Positions 22,184-32,417 of a stretch of DNA of 64,000 nucleotides are shown here, piece after piece. A program made the translations under genes and the position numbers. This DNA comes from Capsicum annuum. Its lineage: Eukaryota; Streptophyta; Magnoliopsida; Solanales; Solanaceae. The notes below the pieces were generated by a model. It was not told the origin of the DNA. It was given only the letters and a program-made list of their open reading frames with translations, and did not search any database. Position 1 is the first letter of the stretch, and each line of letters starts with the position of its first letter. Location: positions 50,314,766-50,378,765 of the forward strand of contig NC_061121.1 in assembly GCF_002878395.1 (NCBI RefSeq), read 5' to 3'.

Positions 22184-24258
22184 TGTAACACCCGGCATTT
22201 TGGGCTACAATATAGACCATGATTCCGATGCGTTGATAATCCCAAAGCCATAAATCCTATGCCAATATGGCATTTTAATTATTTGCGTAGTATGTGAATC
22301 CATTCAAGCTTGAATTTAGACCATAGAGGTCCTTCAACTCAAGGACGAGTTAAAACTATTTCGATCGATTAAGATTTAGTGGACGTTGTAATTTGTATCA
22401 TCTTTCATCGACTATAACTCTCTGTATATGTTGAATTAGAGAACTTACTATGTGTCAAATGATAGGCCTTTGAGTTAGCTTTCCAATGATACCAATTTTG
22501 CTAAAATCCGGCACCCGAGCAAGAAGTTATGACCTTTCAAAGTAGTAGGCGGCGCCTATGTAAACATAGACGATAGCATAGGCGGCGCCTATGTAAACAT
22601 AGGCGATAGCATAGGCGGCGCCTATGTAAACATAGGCAATAGCATAGGAAGCTCCTATGTAAAGGTTTCAAGTGACTTGAACACTCTGTTTTTGGGGCAA
22701 AATAGTCCTTTTCCACCCTTAGCCCTAAACACGAAATTCAGTTCCCAAAGACCCCAAAATACACCTTCATTCATCAAAATTGTTCAATAACTCCCTCTAG
22801 GGTTTCAAAATAAAAACCCAAGCAACTCAAGATTCAACCGTGGGTTTTAGAAACTAATTGCATATTTGGAATCCTCTCAACGTAGGCTTCAAGAAGCACC
22901 TAATATTCATAGCAATCGAGGTACGTGGGGTTATACGAAAATCTCATGGGTATAGTTTTATGAATATGCATGCTTTTAAATAGGGTTTTCAAAAATACTA
23001 ATAACTTGCTCTTATTATGATTTCTAAGTCATTTTTTTTAAGGTCATGGGTATTGTTTGCCTATATACTTCAATGGTTGAAACCATGCATATGAGATTTG
23101 ATATTTTCCATGGAAGTTTGATAAATATGAATGATAAATTTCTTTTAAATTCCCATGATAATATTTCGATACCCCATATTATCTTGTGACCAACAAAAGA
23201 GAGCATGACTTTGAAATAATTATTGTCCACTACTTGTAAATGATGAAAGCATCTTGATTTTTACATGATTATGCATATGTTGATGTGATATTAATGACTT
23301 GAAAGTCGGGTATGATGATACCCTACAAATGAGATATGTGATTGAATCAAAGGAAATTTGAATGCATTAATTTAACATAAGATAGATGGATGCCGAAGAA
23401 GGCGTTTGAGTGTAAGGGCTCATCGCTGGAAACCGTGTTTGCCGACATGGGAATTTAGTACCCTGCTTTGTGATCTTGTGTACTTGACTTTATGTCAATC
23501 CCAAATTGGGACTATGGTTAGGAGCCCTTCTTAGTGATCTTGTGTACTACCATTGGGTCGAGACACCCTGCTGTGTGATCTTGTGTGTCTTCCTCTCACG
23601 TATACTCTAATCTCGGCAGCAACCGAGGTTTGACAGTTGGTATAAATGTGATATGTAGGGTATTCCACCTAGCTTAGCTGCATTACATTGTTGTTGAAAA
23701 CAATTACATTATGCCCATGTGTTTTCAGATAACTTGATATGAAACTGCTTTATAATGGCTCTCAACTATATTTTGTAAAAATATTATGTTTTGTTTTGAT
23801 ATCTCTGCGTACCAGTACTTTTGTATTGACCCACTTCCTCCCAAGTTCTGAGGCACAGTCTAGGGGTCCAGAAAATCAGTAGATTCCTTGGATAAATTTG
23901 CAGAGTCACTTGGTGAGCCTTCTATATTTTGGAAGGCCTGATTATCTAGAAGTGTCATTTATCCTTTATTAGTTTTGGGTCTACTGGGGGCCTTGTCCCA
24001 ATTTTTAGATAGACATTTGTTTCAGTCATGTGGTAGAGATTTCGCAGACGTTATAGAGGTGTTGATTTGACATTTTGGGACATTATTCCCTATTATTGCT
24101 TTTTTATGACTTTTGACCATGTTTTCCATAATGTTATTGTCTTTTGTATCTCTTTATCATTTGAATTATGTGCATGATTAACAGACAGATAGGGGTATTT
24201 TGGGCCTTCATGATTCGGGATACTCATCACGGTCAAGGCCTCGGTTCGGGTCAGGAGA
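22184..24258 (+). repeat. 3' LTR of the LARD, including a second hairpin array
   Basis: It starts TGTAACACCCGGC and pairs with 15837-17914. The hairpin array is at 22548-22662, again about three units, with a few substitutions (for example CATAGACG for CATAGGCG in the first unit) that weaken single stems. It ends GGGTCAGGAGA before the resumed LTR of element A. Confidence 0.85.
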
Positions 24259-25624
24259 GGTTTTCCCCAATTTTATAATTTTTCTCGGATATATGGTTTT
24301 GGAAATTATGATTCCTCAGCCCAAATTGTGAAATTGGTATTGAATATGGTTTGTCACATGGTTTGACTTGCTTACTTATACAAAGGCATTGTAATAAAAG
24401 GTTAATTAACCATAGATTGAATTTACTGAACCTTGGGATATGTGGATTCCCTGTATGAATGAATAATTGAACCTGGAGAGGTTATGAATTTCCCCATGTA
24501 AATGGTTAATTGTCATGGCATGATAATGTTAACTTGTAAGTTAGGTTGGTATGACAATATCAATGTGATGCCTTAATGAACTAATTGGTTTAATTAATGG
24601 GAATGTGTGCTAAATGTTTCAATTAGTCTTAAAAAGTGTGTGCTAAATGTTTCAATTAGTCTTAAAAAGGGTTTGTAGTTGGTCTGTGAAAGTGGAGGTC
24701 CTGAGGGAACAATACTGGAAATCGTGATTGCCGATGCGGAGGTCTAAATTACTAGGTGGTTCGAGTCCCCCTTATTATATGATTGGGAGGTTCAAGTCTC
24801 CCATGTTAAATGACTAAATGCTTAAGTCAACTTTGCTATATGCCGGGAGGTTCGAGTCCCCAAGGTGCAATGTGTATATGATTATTCTCTGGTTCGTGCA
24901 ACCACACGCACTGGGGCCCTTTTAGCTGTGGGAAATCTAGACCCATATAGCCTATGGGCACCTTATTATGACAGTTATGCTACTTAGCCTAGGTTAAAAA
25001 ATTTTAAAGCGTATGCTAAACCTTGTTCCCTACCCTGGCACATTATATATATGTATATACATATGTTTGTGTGCATTTGGATTTTTCACTGATTTTGAAT
25101 TAATGATCGTGGCATTACTTTATCCTATATCCCTGAGTTACATGCTAGCGCTCAACCTGCTAACTGTCCTCAGACTTTGTATCCCCATGCGATGTAGGGT
25201 TCAGAGACACTCCTACTTTTCTTGCATAGAGATTAGGTGGATTCCTTGTTGATCGTGATTAAAATTTAAGTGCTAAGCTTTCATTCTCCGAAAGAACTTC
25301 ATTTCATGGTCTTATTTCCTTGTGTCATAGACTTGGTTTCAGAGATATGTTTAGCTATCATCGGGGCCATGTCCTGACTTGGATATTTTTGGTTTTGATT
25401 AGAGGCTTTATGGATTACTGTGGACTTCTGTATTGGTTCTTGGTTTTTGTTTATTAATATATCTTAAATTCCATTGATCTTATGCCTTTCTATCTTGTTA
25501 TATATTTAGAATTCATCTGCTGCTAGGGTACTATGTTCTATTTGGCTAGGCAAAGGTGGTGGTCTCTGGTCCACAGCGTACTTGAGATACCTGTCATAGC
25601 CAGGACCTAGTTCTGGTCATGACA
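24259..25624 (+). repeat. 3' LTR of element A, right part
   Basis: It resumes with GGTTTTCCCC and follows the 5' LTR to its end GGTCATGACA at 25624. A direct duplication of about 40 bp (GTGTGCTAAATGTTTCAATTA phrase shortened here) is present at 24604-24665 and single in the 5' LTR. Three T-arm-like motifs at 24758-24768, 24789-24799 and 24849-24859 include two exact GGTTCGAGTCC. Confidence 0.85.
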
Positions 25625-25651
25625 TCTCTACTAATTCTGACTATAGGTATT
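25625..25651 (-). repeat. Resumed 27 bp of LTR B3
   Basis: TCTCTACTAATTCTGACTAT lies after element A and resembles CCTCTATTAATTATAGATAG at 10400-10419 of LTR B, continuing 4529-4786. It is then cut by element C. The match is short, so this assignment leans on the consistent 5-bp duplication. Confidence 0.6.
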
Positions 25652-27090
25652 TGCTAATACCCCGAGAGCACCCCTAGACGCACATGGTGCTCAGGTCTAT
25701 GAATATCCCCAAGCTAACTTATGATATCTTGTCAGTTCAGAAGTCACGTAATTAGGATGACTATCATATGAAGAAATCTAAAATAAGTAATCTCCTAACT
25801 TAAAGTGAATCTTTAAATTGGGAATCATTGCACAAACTTCTTGAACTTAAACATTCACTATCAGACAACCCTCTACTAATAACTAGAGAGCCACTAGGAC
25901 AGACCCCAACTAACCCGAATATAAAATTGAATCAAATGGTTAAGTGCTATCATCCATATAGGAAATCAAATAATCTGGGACCTCAGACTATGAGGACTCA
26001 CCACAAAGAGGAATGCAAGTTTCAACGATGCCAAAGTCAATCATGTTGTTGTAAATGGGCACTAGAACCTACATTACAAGATAATATAGCACACAGACAT
26101 ATATGTTGATCAGTACTTTTGGAATGTACTGAGCTTGTGAAGGTGAATGCATAAGTAAAACAATATTGAATATATATAAATATATATATATATGTATAAG
26201 CTTTCAAATTGTGCATACTAAACATAAATGACTTACCTCTGACATGAGTAAAACTAAAGACTGCAAGATCACAAAACTAGGATAATGAAGCATATAAATA
26301 AACTTACTGAGCCATAAAGCTTAGTTTCATAAAAATCTTTGCTTTTAATCTTGCTTATGGGAGATTCTTCTAACCGACATAAACCATGTGAGATATCCAA
26401 ATCATAAGAGAGAATTTTAAGTTGAAACATAAGTAGATGAGAACATATATGAACTTTAATACTCCAATCACATGATAATTTCATAAACTCAAGACAAGAT
26501 AATTTGGTTATGAACCCTAATTGCAATTTATATAACTTTAACTTTAAAATAAGTTTTGGGCACATGGATGAAAGAATATCCTTGTTCATAAACCCCATAT
26601 ACCTTAAAGTTCTTAGCTTGGTGAAGCAAACTTGACCCTCGAGACTTGGGAGATGATCTTGAGAAGAAACCCTAATCTTGTTATTAAGAATGGAATAAGG
26701 GGTTTTATGTTATTTAATTGATGGAAAAGAGAGGTAAAGTAACGCCCCTTGGGGTTAAATATCATGGGTTGGGAGTTGTAAAAGACTAAAAAGCCCCTTA
26801 ACTTAAATTTTTAAGATTTACTCGCCAATTCTTATGAGTTGATCATATGACTCATATGGAAAGGTATGACTAGTCATTATAAATTGTAAGATGGACAGAA
26901 TCAAAAGAGGGTGCACACTAATCAACTTATGAGCTCCACCTACTACTCGTATCTTCATCATACGACCTTTAGCTCCCCACTCGTATCTTGGAAAGTATCT
27001 CAAGGAATCTACACTAATGAACTTATGACCAACCTTTATACGGTACGTATCCCACTTGATGACTCCTAGGGTTAAGTCGTACCTACAACA
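25652..27090 (-). repeat. 3' LTR of element C
   Basis: Plus-strand start TGCTAATACCCCGAGAGC pairs with TGTAATGCCCTAAGAGC at 32119. The other boundary is set at 27090 because, in minus sense, GTGGAGAATC (a PPT-like run) precedes TGTTGTAGGTACG there. It matches 32119-32417 and then, after the D/Helitron interruption, 45540-46202. The stretch corresponding to 25960-26390 is largely lost or diverged in the 5' LTR. It also contains an AT microsatellite at 26167-26196. The PPT-side boundary is the less certain end. Confidence 0.72.
26167..26196. repeat. AT-rich microsatellite
   Basis: A run of TA dinucleotides with a few AAA interruptions inside the LTR of element C. The corresponding place in the other LTR copy (about 45275) is where a Helitron 3' end abuts, in line with the AT target preference of Helitrons. 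Confidence 0.8.
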
Positions 27091-27379
27091 GATTCTCCAC
27101 CATGACACACTGCTTTGTATGCAATTTTGACTTACTACTTATATGATGTGCATACGACTCAAGGGAAGATTCGTATGATAGATAGAAAACCTTTTAGGAT
27201 AGGGTATTCCTCGAATTTGGCATCACTTTAGACTAGGAAAAGGATCAATCACATCAACAACTAACTTATAAATAAGCTTACCTCTATCTGAAGGATCCAA
27301 CCACACACCACATATGATACAACTTAAGAATACTTAAACAGACTTAAGGAGAGAGAGTCTTGATTGAAAATAACTATTT

Positions 27380-28670
27380 ACCTTCGGTAGGAACTGAGTT
27401 GGAAGAAAAGAGATGAGGATACTTGGCCATCCTGTCTACTCCAGCTTCCCAAGTAGCCCCTTCAACTAATTGGTTTCTGTAGAGAACTTTCACTGAAACT
27501 ACTTTCTTATTCCTTAGCTTTCAGACTTGCCTATCAATTATCTCTAGGGGAATTTCCTCGTACGATAAATTATCTTTGACCCTAGGATTTCTATAGGAAC
27601 TACAATGGATGGAATTCCAATACGCTTTTTAAGCATTGAAACATGGAACAATGGATGAACCACAGCTAACTTTGATGGAAGATTCAATTCATAAGCCACT
27701 TTTCCAATACACTTCACTATCTCATACTTACCAACAAATCACGAACTCAACTTCCCTTTCTTTCCAAATCTCATTATTTCTTTCATAGGAGACACTTTCA
27801 GGAATACCCAATCACCTAATTCAAACTTGAGTTCCCTTCTTCTTACATCAGCATACGACTTCTGATGACTTTAAATAGTCTCCAACCATTCACGAATCGA
27901 TTAAACCTTATTCTTAGCCTCACTAATAGAATCCATCCCAATCAGCATCACTTCTACAACCTCAAACCATCTTATGGGTGATCTACACCTACGCCCATAC
28001 AGTGATTTAAACAGAGCCATTTGTATGCTAGCATGATAACTGTTATAATAAAAGAACTCAATCAATGGTAAGTGGTCATCCTAATTTCCTTTGAAATCTA
28101 AAACACACACCCTTAATGTGTCTTCTAGTGTCTGAATTATGCGTTCATACCGTCCATTGTTCTGTGGATGAAAAGAAGACGAAGGCCTTTCTAAAAAGAT
28201 TGCCAAAACTGCCAAGTAAATTATGTGCCTCTATCTAAAATAATGGATAAGGTATCCCATAAAGCCTTACTAACTCATGGATACACATTCTGGCATAATC
28301 CTCCATTGTGTATGAAGTCTTGACAGATAGGAAATGGGTTGAATTAGTCATTCGATCTAATATGACCTAAATTAAATCATACTAACATTTTGTACGAGGC
28401 AACCCTGTGATGAAATACATATTCACTACTTCCTACTTCCAAGTAGGGATACTAATCTCTATGTCCTTCTTAATACCAGTCCACCAATAAATTTCTCGCA
28501 GGTCTCGATATATCTTAGTAGTACCCGAATGAATGGAATACCTAGAACTATGACCCTCAGCTAATATCCTTTCCTGCAATCCGTTTACATTCAGAAAATA
28601 AAGTCTACCTTGATAGCGAAGTACCCCATCTCCCCTTAGAAGAAAACCTTAACCTTTTATTGTTAGACTG
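27380..28670 (-). pseudogene. Integrase and chromodomain of element C
   Basis: On the minus strand the C-terminus reads LPLEIIDRQV, stop, KLRNKKVVSVKVLYRNQ and LVEGATWEAGVDRMAKY (about 27560 down to 27425), a chromodomain tail. Upstream are HPQNNGRYERIIQTLEDTL (about 28178-28122), holding the catalytic Glu, then LPLIEFFYYNSYHASIQMA and SLYGRRCRSPIRWF. The first Asp segment near 28350 is badly decayed. At least six stops or frameshifts are present. It is followed within 300 bp by the 3' LTR. Confidence 0.8.
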
Positions 28671-28673
28671 CCT

Positions 28674-30125
28674 TCAATGTCTGACTAAGTATGGTATTAT
28701 TTTGCTGTTTCTCCTTCGTTCCACTACCAAAGATAATTTTGAACCATTTTGTGCTACTACTCTCCTATCATCAGTGTCGATTAAATGGACTCCTAGATGG
28801 GCTAATATGTGCACCTCTTTGACCAATTTTCTCCCTTCCTCTGTCAAATGAGTCATACTACCCATGGAGAACCTACTCAATGCGTCATCCACCACATTGG
28901 CCTTGCTCAAATGATAGATCACACTCATGTTGTAATTCTTCAGCAACTCCAACCACCTTATTTGATGAAGATTTAACTCCCACTTAGTAAGTATGTACTG
29001 AAAACTCTTATGGTCAGTGAATACATCAACATGCACACCATAGAGATAGTTCCTTAAAATTTTCAAAGCAAAAACCATGGAATCCAACTTCAAATAGTGA
29101 GTTGGATAATTTTTTTTTGTGATCCTTGAGTTGACTGGAAGCATAGGCTATCACTCTCCTATTCTGCATAAACACATAACCTAACCCAACTCTAAAAGAA
29201 TCATAATACACTATAAATCCATCTAACCCTTCTGGCAAAGCTAACACTGGAGCTGAAGTCAATCTATCCTTCAACTCTTGAAAACTCTTCTCGCACTTAT
29301 TCGACCATATAAACTTCACCCTCTTTTGGGTCAGCTTAGTCAATGGTGCAGATATAAAGGAGAACCCTTCAACAAATCTTCTGTAGTACCCAGCCAAACC
29401 CAAAAAGCTCTTTATATCGAATAGAGTGATGGGTTTAGGCCTGTGCTTTAATGCATCAATCTTTTGATGATCTACATGAATACCAGCCCCTGAAACAATA
29501 TGGCCTAAGAAGGTAACAGAGTCCAACCAAAACTCACATTTACCAAACTTCGCATCCAATTGACGATCCTTAAGGGTATGTAGTACTATCTTTAAGTAAT
29601 CTGCATGCGCTTCCTCACTCCTGGAATACACCAGTATGTCATCTATAAAGACAATGACAAACATATCCAAATACTGCTTGAAGATCCTTTTCACTAAATC
29701 CATAAATGCTGTAGGAGCATTTGTCAGTCCAAACAACATAACCACAACTCAAAATTGCCAAACCATGTTTGAAAAGCTATTTTTAGAATGTCTTGCTCCT
29801 AGACTTTCAACTGATGATACACCGATCTAAGGTCAATCTTGGAGAACCACCTGGCACCCTGAAGCTGGTCGAACAGATTGTCGGTTTTAGGAATGGGATA
29901 CTTATTCTTGATGGTAACCTTGTTTAACTGTCTATAGTCTATACACATTCTAAGATTACCATATTTCTTGCACACGAAGAGGACTGGAGCGCCCCATAAA
30001 AATACACTGTGTCTGATGAAACCTTTATCTAAGAGGTCTTTAAGATATTCTTTAAACTCTTTGAGCTAGGCTGCATACATATGATATGGAGGGATAGAAA
30101 TGGGCTGAGTATCAGAAAAAAGATC
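28674..30125 (-). pseudogene. Reverse transcriptase and RNase H of element C
   Basis: The longest open part (29745-29026) holds [37 protein letters not shown] with the FxDD catalytic pair (about 29665-29620), [35 protein letters not shown] and the RNase H start [19 protein letters not shown] frameshift near 29120, in a run of T, leads into 29144-28674 with [38 protein letters not shown] and the linker HILAHLGVHLIDTDD. Upstream, at 29830-29745, the segment YHQLKV, stop, EQDILKIAFQTW is broken. This is the best preserved RT of the window but is not functional. Confidence 0.9.
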
Positions 30126-30757
30126 AATACCAAATTCTATTTCTCTATCAGGATGTAACCCAGGAATATCTTTGAGAAAATCTCCAAAAACTCATTTACT
30201 TCCCAAACTAACTGAACTATTAGAACTTCAAACTTGATATCTTTGACTAGAACTAAATGATAAATACACACTTTTGATATTAAATTTTAGGACTTAAGGT
30301 AAGATTTGAAATGACCTTTGGGAGATACAGAACTTCCCTTCTACTCAAAAATTGCCTCATTAGAAAAGTAGAACTTGACCATGCGAGTGTGACAATCTAT
30401 CGATGCACAATATGAATAGAGAAAATCTATGCCAAGAATAACATCAAACTCTACCATCTCTAACTCTATTAGGTTTGATAATATGATTTTATTGAGGACG
30501 GTAATAGGACACTCCATATAGACTCATTTAGAAACAACTGAATTATCCTCTGGGATGGAAACTGAGAAGGGATTAGAGAGAATTTTAGGATCTACCCTAA
30601 AATTTACAATAACCAAAGGAGTTACATAAGAGAAATACTATCTCAGGTCTAATAATACATAAACATCAAGGTGAAAGGCACGAAGCACATCGATGACTAC
30701 ATATGGTGAAATCTTTAATTCCTGATGGGATGGCAAAGAATAAAACCTATTCTAGCA
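30126..30757 (-). pseudogene. Protease region and PR-RT linker of element C (badly decayed)
   Basis: Position between gag and RT, and minus-strand fragments such as EFDVILGIDFLYSYC (about 30455-30410, with changes), place the retropepsin here. No clean D-S/T-G triad could be read; stops occur throughout. The assignment rests mainly on gene order. Confidence 0.55.
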
Positions 30758-31900
30758 TTAACTGCCATCGATAATAGAAGACGCGCCCTGGGGAGAAGCT
30801 GAACAACCTAGCTGAGGAGATGAATTTATAGCCTGAGTCCGAGGATGAGTATCTCTGCCTCCCTGCTTAGTATATGGACACTCTATTATTCTGTGGCCCA
30901 TCTTAGCACAACTATAACAACCCCCTTTGACTATCAAACACTTACAATGATGGGTTCTTCCAAACTTTACATATGTTGGGAAATTGGGCCTCCCAACTAG
31001 ATTGTTCTGAGTTCTAGAATCTAAAGTCCTGCCCCATAGGTCCTTCCTGGTTCTAGGTGCAAAAACACTAGCTGAAGATGGCACAGGCACTGATGAATGA
31101 CTTTAAAACTGTGAATGGTTTCCCCCTCCTAACCTTGGCAGACTAAACTTAAACTTTCCACTTCTATCTCTCTTATTTCTCTTCTCTCTTTTCTTCAACT
31201 TTTTGGCCTCAATCTATTAAGCATGAGTCATCAATCTAAATATATCCATATCTCCAATCAGCATGATAGTCCTATATCCTTGACCACTAAATCAGACACC
31301 CCAGTAACAAACTTGCTCATACGATCTCTAGAATCAGCTAACAACTCAGGAGCATACTTAGACAGCTTAGTTAACTTAAGGCAGTACTCTTTCACCATCA
31401 TAAAGCCCTGCCTCAGGTTTCTGAACTCCTCTACCTTAGCCTCCCTTATCTCATGCAGAAAGAACCTATCTAGAAAAAGCATTCTAGATTACCTGTTAAC
31501 TCGCAAGAGCTGCATTCTTACCCCTACCATCATTTCACATTGTAAACCTCTCATAAGCAACATCCTTCAACCTATAGGATACCAACTCTACACTCTCCTC
31601 TTTAGCAACATGCATAGTCTTAGTTATCTTTGTCACCTCATTAATAAATAGTATTCGACCCTCATCCACTTTTGACCCATGAAACTTAGGCGGATTTATC
31701 CTCATAAAGTCCCAAATTTGGGTTGTAGCTAAATTACCATTCTCTTAAAGTGGGACCCTTTTTTGCTAGTTCCCCTAATCATTATCGGTCACAACTTAGG
31801 CCAATGCTTGAAAAATGGCCCAAAACTCAGCATGAGACACATTCTCATTCAAAGGGTCAGCTTGTAGGAGTGGTTGATTATTATTTTTTCTTGTGTCAGC
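30758..31900 (-). pseudogene. Gag of element C
   Basis: The frame 31482-31258 contains FLDRFFLHEIREAKVEEFRN and LSKYAPELLADSRDRMSKFV, the core of chromovirus gag. The frame 31090-30758 contains an intact zinc knuckle CYSCAKMGHRIIEC (CX2CX4HX4C, about 30921-30880). A stretch with several breaks joins them near 31100-31250, and the N-terminal third (31490-31900) is fragmentary. The knuckle residues are intact here, in contrast to element A. Confidence 0.82.
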
Positions 31901-31974
31901 TCGATGAAGATGCATATTCTGTCACATAAAAGCACGAGTTAAGGTAGATAGAGGCAAATATAAGCACGATATAT

Positions 31975-32062
31975 CATAAAAAATTAATGATTCATAACTC
32001 ATTCCATAGCCTTTTTTTCATAAATGTGGCGTGCTTCACACTCATGATCAAGACTCTATGTA
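31975..32062 (-). other. Conserved leader block with stem-loop, element C
   Basis: On the minus strand the order ATAGAGTC, GAGTGTGAAGCACGCCACA, TTTATGA, AGGCTATGG matches the leaders of A, G and the LARD. The hairpin TGTG/CACA (32025-32028 with 32037-32040) exposes AAGCACGC. It lies about 76 nt from the PBS. Confidence 0.55.
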
Positions 32063-32100
32063 ACACAGCTTGTCAGACTCCTTAGGGCTCTTTAAACCTT

Positions 32101-32116
32101 AGGCTCTGATACCAAG
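32101..32116 (-). other. Primer-binding site of element C
   Basis: The minus strand reads TTGGTATCAGAGCCT two bases from the LTR end, an exact complement to the initiator-Met tRNA 3' end. Confidence 0.9.
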
Positions 32117-32118
32117 TT

Positions 32119-32417
32119 TGTAATGCCCTAAGAGCACCCCCTACACGTCACACGGTGCTCAGGTTTATGAATAGCCCCAAGCTAACCCATGCTATCTTTT
32201 TAGTTTAGAACTCATGAAATTAGGATGACTATCAAATGAAGAAAACTAAAATAAGCAATCTCATAACTTAAAGCGAATCTTCAACTTGGGAATCATTGCA
32301 CAAACTTCTTGAACTTAAACTTAAAAATTCACTGTCAGACAAGCCTCTACTAATGACTAGAGAGCCATTGGGACAGACCCCAACTGACCCAAATATAAAC
32401 TAAAATCAAGTACTATC
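32119..32417 (-). repeat. 5' LTR of element C, first part, cut by Ogre D
   Basis: It matches 25652-25950 of the 3' LTR up to CTATC (32413-32417), which equals CTATC in AAGTGCTATCATCC of the other copy. Ogre D starts at the next base. The right-hand copy of a CTATC duplication is not present because the D LTR end has been lost. Confidence 0.85.

Larger units (their letters stand above)
15837..24258 (+). mobile_element. LARD-like non-autonomous LTR element in the 3' LTR of A
   Basis: Two long LTRs (15837-17914 and 22184-24258, about 2.08 kb each) are very similar by eye. They flank 4.27 kb with no recognisable gag or pol. A PBS follows the left LTR and a PPT precedes the right one. The flanks GATTT (15832-15836) and GGTTT (24259-24263) are consistent with a TSD carrying one change. 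The LTR ends appear as GAAA and GAGA where the related element A has GACA. Size and lack of coding fit a large retrotransposon derivative, which would need proteins from a related Tekay-like element. Confidence 0.85.
4787..25624 (+). mobile_element. Element A: Tekay/Del-like Ty3-gypsy chromovirus, decayed, with two nested insertions
   Basis: The order is 5' LTR (4787-6924), PBS (6928-6941), leader, gag, PR, RT, RNase H, IN, chromodomain, PPT (14985-14997) and 3' LTR (14998-15836 plus 24259-25624). TSDs are CCTCT and TCTCT. Long LTRs (about 2.1-2.2 kb), an initiator-Met-type PBS and a C-terminal chromodomain fit the Tekay/Del chromovirus lineage. Two later insertions interrupt it: solo LTR B in RNase H and the coding-less LARD in the 3' LTR. 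Every coding domain carries stops or frameshifts, so it is dead. Without insertions it would be about 9.4 kb. Confidence 0.85.

Noticed and set aside
24740..24870. Possible tRNA gene
   Set aside because: T-arm-like motifs occur three times in a row without acceptor, D or anticodon arms at suitable distances.
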